A stretch of DNA of 12,478 nucleotides from Bacteroidales bacterium. GTDB lineage: Bacteria; Bacteroidota; Bacteroidia; Bacteroidales; JAADJA01. Below, in pieces: positions 7,673 through 12,478 of the stretch (positions are counted from its first letter, which is position 1; every line of letters starts with the position of its first letter). The stretch covers positions 1-12,478 of the forward strand of contig JAOZOC010000041.1 in NCBI GenBank assembly GCA_029933495.1, read 5' to 3'. The notes below the pieces were generated by a model, which saw only the letters and a list, made by a program, of their open reading frames with translations, was not told the DNA's origin and did not search any database. Both the position numbers and the translations under genes were made by a program.

Positions 7673-7705
7673 AAACCTGACAGGTCTTCAAAGTCTGTCA
7701 GGTTT
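7673..7705. terminator. Long inverted repeat between convergent genes
   Basis: AAACCTGACAG (7673-7683) and CTGTCAGGTTT (7695-7705) are perfect 11-base inverted copies around an 11-base loop. The element lies 38 bases after the stop of the plus-strand gene and 6 bases after the stop (7714-7712) of the minus-strand gene, so it can serve both as a bidirectional terminator. The U-run is short: TTT then mixed bases on the plus strand, TTTT on the minus strand. It shares its right arm with the element at 151-177, which marks it as one member of a dispersed repeat family. Confidence 0.7.
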
Positions 7706-7711
7706 CTATAA

Positions 7712-10700
7712 TTAAAGCATTCCTCCTAAAACGGTTGTCTTCTTATATCTTTTAACATTACCATTAAGGTCGAAAGCTTCAAAATAAATTAGATAGATAC
7801 CAATATTGGCTTTTTGATTGTCTTCGGTGGTGCCATCCCACGAAAAAGCACCTTCAGTTCCAAGAAGTTCATTACGGACAAGATATTTTATAAGGCGTCC
7901 TTCCGAATCAAAAACGGTTATATTTGCTGTATATCCGGGAGTTGAGAATTTGTACCCGATATTTACAACATCGTTATATCCGTCATTGTCTGGTGAAAAA
8001 ATCTCAGGTTCAACTGTTACCGGATCTTCAATATCCGTAAAATCACTAAACTGTGAATTTTTATATCCTGGTGTTGCATATCCCGATTCTTTCGAGGCAG
8101 AATGCCAGTTTGTTACATCTTTTGCTGGCCTGTCATAATTTATCCTTTCAAGCGAAACACCATCAACCGAAACAAGTAATGGATAATGCATTTCCTCATC
8201 ATAGTCAAAAGCATCAACTATGACTCCGGTTTTTGTTAAAAGAATCACCGTACCCTGGTCGTTGGAATAGGAAGGAAAAGAACTCATTTTTACAAAGCCT
8301 TCCGGATTAGTTGTGAAATATTGCTCTTTCACCTTGCCGGGGTTTTTTGTTAATACAAGATATTCATTTGTTAGTAACATACTTTTATCGTCAGGGACAT
8401 ACTTAAAGGTAGTATCATTGGGCTCAAACTGATTATTATTAACAGTTCCCAGTTTCAATTCCGATGGCGAGATTATCTTTTCCGAACGGTTATAAATTTC
8501 CACGAAATCAACCCCATTCCCGAGCGGATTAAAGAGTATCTCATTAATGACAACATCGCCCTCTTCAGCCGGTTCCGGAATACCAAACTGCATTTCAAGA
8601 TTGGTTATCAAGGTATTCCCGATACAATTTTTCATCTCTTTGCTCACAGTCAGGGAGTAAACAACCCTTTTGCTCATATCCATAGCAAACTGAAGGATAA
8701 TTCTATCCGTAAAAACTCCGTCGGATAGTGCATAAATGGGAGTGCCGATTCCTTTGTTAACTTCATAGTTCTGTTTATTCAATAGTGATTCAATATCCAT
8801 CGTCTGGTTAAAATAGACTTCAATGGTAGTGAAATCTATATCAGCTATTTTCAATATATCCGGCTCAGAAATATTTTCTCCATTCACAGAATTTATAGCT
8901 CCCGGGGTTCCGCCTTGCTCAGTAACAGATTCAGCCCAATTATCAGCAGCCGAACAGGGATTCAACGGATCAATCTGCTCAAGAGACCAACCTCCTTCAG
9001 CTTTAACATCATCCATATACCAACTTTCATCATAGGTAACCTGCGAGATAACCGTTCCGCCGGAATTAACAAGTTTTAAGGCAGCTCCGCTATTGGGCAG
9101 GGCAAAAGTTGAAAATCCGTAAGTTTCACCAAATAAGTTATAAAGGGGTTTAGCATTATCGGATGTCAGGATCAGGTATCCACCCGGAGCAAGCACAAGG
9201 CCGGAGAACTCTTTTTCAACAGTTCCTATTATCAACTTCCAGTCCTTGATACCCAGATATTTGTCTGTTGTATTAAAAAGCTCAATAAATTCATATTCGG
9301 GTAACCCCACCGGTGGATTCGGATCAGCTAGGATTTCATTAATTACTATATCAAAAGGCTCTGGTTCATCCGGTACTGCAAAGGAATAATTCGAATTAAG
9401 CGGAATAAAATTACCTGCACAATCGCTTATTGTATCCTCAATTATTAATGAATACTCTTTACTTAGTTCAAAAGGTGTCGGAAACTCAAGAACAACCTCG
9501 TTGAATGATGCAGTCTCAGTTAATGCTGAAACGGGATTTCCAAAGCCATCACTAATAAAGTATGCAAGAGGATTAATTACTGAAAGGCTGTCCATAAAAT
9601 GAGAAAATATAATTCTCAGGCTTGTAAGACTCACCGACTCAATTTCTGTTATTTTTGGAAAGGACATGTTTTGCATATACACCGAATTTTGTTTCCCGGG
9701 AGTGCCTCCGCTTTCATCAAATGATGCCATCCAGTCCTTCTCTCCTGCACAGGAATAGTTTGGGTCTATTTGTTCGATTGACCAACCTCCTTCCTGCTTG
9801 TTCTCATCTTTGTACCAGCTTTTCGTATAACTCACCGAATGCATAAACTGTCCTGTTTCATTACGTAAAATTAGTTTTGATTCATTATTCAAAGAAAAAC
9901 CAGGTAGTCCGATAACAGCACCGTACATTTCAAAATCTCCCACATCAGATGTCTTAACCACGATCAGGAAACTATCGGGCTCAATTACCGCAGATGGAAA
10001 TATTATGGGGTCAGTATTATTTTTTAGTTTCAGTGTCCATCCTTGCAGGTTTAAAGATACTGAAGTTCGGTTATAAAGTTCCAGAAAATCTGCTTCCGGA
10101 AGATTTGCCGGAGGTGGGTTAACATCGGCCATAATTTCATTAATAACAATATCATATGGATTTGTAGTAATCGGTTCAAAGTAATTAAAAGTTGCTGTGT
10201 CACCTGTCATTATGTTTCCGGCAAGATCTTTCACTCCTGTCACAATTAGAGAATAATCAATATCAGGGAAGAATGATTGTTGAAATTCGAGATGGACAAG
10301 CAAAAGATTATTGTCATCAGGAGTTGCCAGGATAGGATTTTCGATACCGTTGTCAACAAAGTAATTTAAAATATTTGATGTCGTAATCGATTCAGTCGGC
10401 TCGTCGAAATACAGATCAAGAAGATTTTGAGATATAACATTAATGCTCCCTATTTCAGGAGGAATTGTGTCAATTATTATCTCGTTGACATAAAAATCAT
10501 CAAAATAAAATTTGGTGGCATTGCTGCTCGTATATTTGCAATATATTCCGAAATTGCTTGTGGTGGTAATTTCTATATCCGATGTTGCTCCCTCAGATTC
10601 AAAATCAAAACCTCCATCAGGATCAGAGAAAAGATTCCAGTTTCCGACTGCGTCACGGGTAACCTTAATACGTATTTTATTTGTGGAATTACCAGTGTAG

Positions 10701-11173
10701 GCAACTGATCCCGGGATTATCACTTCCGACGTCAATCCGATTTGTTTATTCAGAGATATACTGTCGTTAGAACCTCCCAACTGTACAAAATATCCGTTTA
10801 GTCCGCTGGTTAGGTCAGGATTATCTGAAACAAGATAGACCCGGGCATAATTATTTTCCGAAGTGTTAAACGATAGCTTTATCCAAAACCGCCACTCTGT
10901 GTTTGCTATCATACTATTCGGAAGATATAGTATTGTTGTATCGGAGTCATCTCCGTCCAATTGCAGTGCCGGCTTCATTTCAGGTGGTATGGCGCTAGAA
11001 GAAGTAATCTTGAATTTTGCAGTATCGCCGAACCACTCGGGGTTGGATGTGAAATTACCATCAGAAAAATCATCAAATATTTGAGCCTTTGGAGCAAAAG
11101 AGGTAATAAACAGAATAAACCCTGTCAGTAAAAACTTTTTTAGAAATGATATGTTTAACTCCAAATGAAGCAT
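7712..11173 (-). CDS. Large secreted protein with three lamin-tail domains and CHU_C-like tail
   Basis: This is an exported modular protein of 1153 residues. A signal peptide (1-30) is followed by a beta-sandwich region resembling a LamG/concanavalin domain (about 33-232). Three repeats of an Ig-like Big_5/SbsA-type domain (236-333, 504-601, 771-866) alternate with lamin-tail domains (341-497, 608-763, 873-1040). The lamin-tail starts are alike: DIVINEIMADVNPP, DIVINEILADPNPP, DVVINEILFNP. The period is about 265-267 residues. The C-terminus (1055-1150) is a CHU_C/FlgD-like module (FSPDNDGYNDVV, FSWDGTTEDN, GIYLIYFEAFD), probably a type B-like T9SS sorting and anchoring signal. There is no catalytic motif; a structural, surface or ligand-binding role is inferred. 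The nearest good promoter lies about 210 bases upstream, beyond a gene remnant. I saw no frameshift. Confidence 0.88.
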   Translation of the reverse strand: MLHLELNISFLKKFLLTGFILFITSFAPKAQIFDDFSDGNFTSNPEWFGDTAKFKITSSSAIPPEMKPALQLDGDDSDTTILYLPNSMIANTEWRFWIKLSFNTSENNYARVYLVSDNPDLTSGLNGYFVQLGGSNDSISLNKQIGLTSEVIIPGSVAYTGNSTNKIRIKVTRDAVGNWNLFSDPDGGFDFESEGATSDIEITTTSNFGIYCKYTSSNATKFYFDDFYVNEIIIDTIPPEIGSINVISQNLLDLYFDEPTESITTSNILNYFVDNGIENPILATPDDNNLLLVHLEFQQSFFPDIDYSLIVTGVKDLAGNIMTGDTATFNYFEPITTNPYDIVINEIMADVNPPPANLPEADFLELYNRTSVSLNLQGWTLKLKNNTDPIIFPSAVIEPDSFLIVVKTSDVGDFEMYGAVIGLPGFSLNNESKLILRNETGQFMHSVSYTKSWYKDENKQEGGWSIEQIDPNYSCAGEKDWMASFDESGGTPGKQNSVYMQNMSFPKITEIESVSLTSLRIIFSHFMDSLSVINPLAYFISDGFGNPVSALTETASFNEVVLEFPTPFELSKEYSLIIEDTISDCAGNFIPLNSNYSFAVPDEPEPFDIVINEILADPNPPVGLPEYEFIELFNTTDKYLGIKDWKLIIGTVEKEFSGLVLAPGGYLILTSDNAKPLYNLFGETYGFSTFALPNSGAALKLVNSGGTVISQVTYDESWYMDDVKAEGGWSLEQIDPLNPCSAADNWAESVTEQGGTPGAINSVNGENISEPDILKIADIDFTTIEVYFNQTMDIESLLNKQNYEVNKGIGTPIYALSDGVFTDRIILQFAMDMSKRVVYSLTVSKEMKNCIGNTLITNLEMQFGIPEPAEEGDVVINEILFNPLGNGVDFVEIYNRSEKIISPSELKLGTVNNNQFEPNDTTFKYVPDDKSMLLTNEYLVLTKNPGKVKEQYFTTNPEGFVKMSSFPSYSNDQGTVILLTKTGVIVDAFDYDEEMHYPLLVSVDGVSLERINYDRPAKDVTNWHSASKESGYATPGYKNSQFSDFTDIEDPVTVEPEIFSPDNDGYNDVVNIGYKFSTPGYTANITVFDSEGRLIKYLVRNELLGTEGAFSWDGTTEDNQKANIGIYLIYFEAFDLNGNVKRYKKTTVLGGML

Positions 11174-11231
11174 TTTGATAAATTCGGTTAATGAAATATG
11201 CGCCCCGATTCCTAACTGTTATCCTTATTTA

Positions 11232-11306
11232 TTAAATTTCCAGCTTTACTTCAATAGAAGTACTTCCTTCCGGTGTCTTGTATATTTTAATGTCAGAGTT
11301 TCTCAT
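11232..11306 (-). pseudogene. Probable RhuM-family N-terminal remnant
   Basis: A 24-codon open frame, ATG at 11306 to TAA at 11232, encodes MRNS followed by DIKIYKTPEGSTSIEVKLE and a final Ile. This resembles the N-terminal signature of RhuM-family proteins as I remember it: roughly I-x-I/L-Y-x-T-x-D/E-G-x-T-x-I-x-V-x-L-E, normally followed by a TVWL-type segment and a helix-turn-helix. Here translation stops directly after the VKLE segment and I find no continuation downstream. Full members exceed 250 residues, so this would be a small relic. The same frame is open upstream to a TTG at 11393, but that codon lies inside a promoter box. The resemblance is from memory of the family and needs a search. 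Confidence 0.4.
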
Positions 11307-11390
11307 TTTATCAGTTACATAATCTTCTGAAATTATAATAATTAACTTGTAATCTTTTAGTTTAACAATCCAAATGTTTTCTTGGTTTTG

Positions 11391-11421
11391 CAAATATAGT
11401 CACTTTCGATTAAAAAACAAA
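11391..11421 (-). promoter_or_regulatory. Candidate leftward promoter for the lamin-tail gene
   Basis: On the minus strand TTTG (11421-11418), 19 bases, then TATATTTG (11398-11391) match both Bacteroidota promoter elements. Transcription would start near 11385, about 210 bases before the ATG at 11173, running through the RhuM-like remnant. This may originally have been the promoter of the lost gene. No closer TAnnTTTG match to the lamin-tail start was found. Confidence 0.45.
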
Positions 11422-11436
11422 CCACAATAAAAACCA

Positions 11437-11470
11437 TTTGAATTTCTTCTTTGAATTTATATTATTTTTG
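11437..11470 (+). promoter_or_regulatory. Candidate ribF promoter
   Basis: TTTG (11437-11440), 22 bases, then TATTTTTG (11463-11470) match the Bacteroidota elements, the spacer being slightly long. Initiation near 11474-11477 would leave a leader of about 16-19 bases before the GTG at 11493. It also makes the more upstream in-frame ATG at 11451 impossible as a start, because that codon lies between the two promoter elements. Confidence 0.45.
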
Positions 11471-11492
11471 CCGATTCATTAGAAAGAGGATT

Positions 11493-12425
11493 GTGAAAAT
11501 ATATACCGACATAGATAAGTTTATCAAGCCTGACTTTGCAGTGGTTACGGTAGGAACTTTTGACGGTTTGCATTGCGGCCATCAAAAGATCATCAACCGG
11601 ATGAAAGAGATTGCTGTTGCAAACAATGGCGAGACAGTTCTTGTTACTTTCGATCCTCACCCGCGCCTCGCTCTTTATTCTGACAGTCAGGATTTGAAGT
11701 TTATCAATACTGTTGAAAGGAAGTTTGACCTTCTTGATAAGTTTGGAATTGATAATCTTATTATTATTCCATTTACAAAGGCATTTGCTCAAACATCTTC
11801 AGAGGATTTCGTTAAAGAGTATCTTGTTGATAAAATTGGAGTTAAAGAGCTGATAATCGGTTATGATCATCATTTTGGCAGCAACAGGGAAGGACATTTT
11901 GATAATCTTCAGGCTCTTGGTAAACAATTCGGATTCAGGGTTAAGGAGGTTAAAGCCCAATATGTTGACGGAGTTGCTGTAAGTTCCACAAAAATCAGAA
12001 ACGCCCTGATGGATGGAGATATCCGTAAGGCAAATAAAATGCTGGGTTATGACTATTCCATAACAGGAATTGTTGTTGAGGGAAACAAAATAGGCCGGAC
12101 AATAGGATTCCCGACTGCCAACATCGAAACTGAAGATAAATACAAGCTGATTGCTGCCGGAGGAGTTTATGCGTGTAAGGTGAAATGGAACGGAGAAATG
12201 TTTCTTGGAATGGGTAATATTGGAACGCGTCCTACAATCGGGATTGACGGTCTTGTTACCGAGGTGCATATCCTTGATTTTGATAAGTATATTTATGGCG
12301 ATGAGATCACGATTTATTTTATTGACAGGATAAGGGATGAAATTAAATTCAGTAGTCTTGAGAAACTGAAAGAGCAGTTATATAAGGATAAGAAAGTAGT
12401 TGAAGATTTGCTTTCAAAAACTTAA
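11493..12425 (+). CDS. ribF: Bifunctional riboflavin kinase / FAD synthetase
   Basis: This cytoplasmic enzyme phosphorylates riboflavin to FMN and adenylylates FMN to FAD. Counted from the GTG it has 310 residues, normal for RibF. The N-terminal FAD synthetase domain (about 1-170) shows the nucleotidyltransferase signature GTFDGLHCGH (21-30), VTFDPHP (51-57), GYDHHFGSNREG (123-134) and SSTKIR (164-169). The C-terminal riboflavin kinase domain (about 185-308) has GRTIGFPTAN (201-210), GTRPTIG (244-250) and the likely catalytic base E257 in TEVHILDF. Homologous N-termini start near K-I-Y-T-D-I, a purine-rich stretch (GAAAGAGGA) precedes the GTG, and the candidate promoter overlaps the longer reading, so I prefer GTG 11493 over ATG 11451, which would add 14 residues. 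All key motifs are intact. Confidence 0.95.
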   Translation: MKIYTDIDKFIKPDFAVVTVGTFDGLHCGHQKIINRMKEIAVANNGETVLVTFDPHPRLALYSDSQDLKFINTVERKFDLLDKFGIDNLIIIPFTKAFAQTSSEDFVKEYLVDKIGVKELIIGYDHHFGSNREGHFDNLQALGKQFGFRVKEVKAQYVDGVAVSSTKIRNALMDGDIRKANKMLGYDYSITGIVVEGNKIGRTIGFPTANIETEDKYKLIAAGGVYACKVKWNGEMFLGMGNIGTRPTIGIDGLVTEVHILDFDKYIYGDEITIYFIDRIRDEIKFSSLEKLKEQLYKDKKVVEDLLSKT

Positions 12426-12432
12426 AACAGCT

Positions 12433-12478
12433 ATGGCTTTGGCTCAGATTCATACTATTCCCGTTGGTTTCACAAATT
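12433..12478 (+). CDS. Possible start of a further gene, cut by the window end
   Basis: An ATG 7 bases after the ribF stop opens a frame that continues through the last base: MALAQIHTIPVGFTN. The close spacing would suit a gene cotranscribed with ribF. The IHTIPVGFTN stretch weakly recalls the first strand of metallo-beta-lactamase-fold hydrolases, but fifteen residues are too few for any assignment. It may also be non-coding. Confidence 0.3.
   Translation, partial: MALAQIHTIPVGFTN

Larger units (their letters stand above)
11174..11492. other. Divergent intergenic region without an intact gene
   Basis: This stretch separates the lamin-tail protein gene (leftward) from ribF (rightward). It holds two promoter candidates placed back to back near its right end and a RhuM-like gene remnant in the middle. 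Between 11174 and 11231 I see nothing beyond AT-rich sequence. The leftward promoter implies a long untranslated leader, of about 210 bases, for the lamin-tail gene. No riboswitch-like structure was recognised; in particular I could not identify an FMN element before ribF. Confidence 0.6.

Noticed and set aside
7673..7705. Inverted repeat considered as a transposon end or CRISPR-like repeat
   Set aside because: There is no transposase, no target duplication, and no repeat-spacer periodicity; only one full and one partial copy lie in the window, each at a gene end.
10427..10708. Plus-strand open frames within the lamin-tail gene
   Set aside because: They overlap an intact large gene on the other strand and show no protein features of their own.
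11174..11390. FMN riboswitch or other leader RNA near ribF
   Set aside because: The region between the ribF promoter and its start is too short, and the remaining sequence reads leftward with no recognisable conserved RNA motif.
11799..12269. Minus-strand open frame of 156 codons inside ribF
   Set aside because: It is the antisense shadow of a well-conserved gene with no promoter or recognisable motif.

Overview
The window reads as a chromosomal piece of a low-GC member of the Bacteroidota, probably an environmental Bacteroidales-type organism. The indications are a LytS/LytTR pair, two secreted proteins with Bacteroidota-type C-terminal modules (a type IX secretion sorting tail and a CHU_C/FlgD-like tail), a Fibrobacter-succinogenes-major-paralogue domain, and several matches to the Bacteroidota promoter pattern TTTG-N19-22-TAnnTTTG. 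No tRNA, rRNA, insertion sequence, CRISPR array or phage gene was seen. The genus cannot be told from the sequence.

Layout. Positions 1-161 are AT-rich and hold no gene I can support. From 176 to 1947 (minus strand) lies a sensor kinase / LytTR response regulator operon with a 4-base stop/start overlap. A 206-base divergent intergenic region follows. It holds one candidate promoter per direction and a 10-base direct repeat with exactly 21-base periodicity, the arrangement expected for a LytTR dimer. From 2154 to 7634 (plus strand) five genes sit close together with gaps of 16 to 54 bases and no visible internal terminator: an exported esterase with a TPR tail, two different transglutaminase-fold lipoproteins, a 63-residue small protein, and a secreted FG-GAP/Fib_succ_major protein. 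A long inverted repeat at 7673-7705 separates this run from the convergent 1153-residue lamin-tail-domain protein (7712-11173, minus).

The stretch 11174-11492 has no intact gene. It carries back-to-back promoters and what looks like a 24-codon remnant of a RhuM-family gene. The bifunctional riboflavin kinase/FAD synthetase gene ribF (plus) follows, best started at a GTG at 11493. The first codons of another possible gene run off the right end.

Working model (inference). The LytTR pair senses a signal at the membrane, regulates its own operon and probably the divergent five-gene run, whose products all appear exported apart from the small protein. Together those products would be an envelope or extracellular ester/peptide-bond-processing set with a surface adhesin-like partner. 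I recognise every family but not this exact combination. The most test-worthy points are the shared operator and the esterase plus double-transglutaminase unit.
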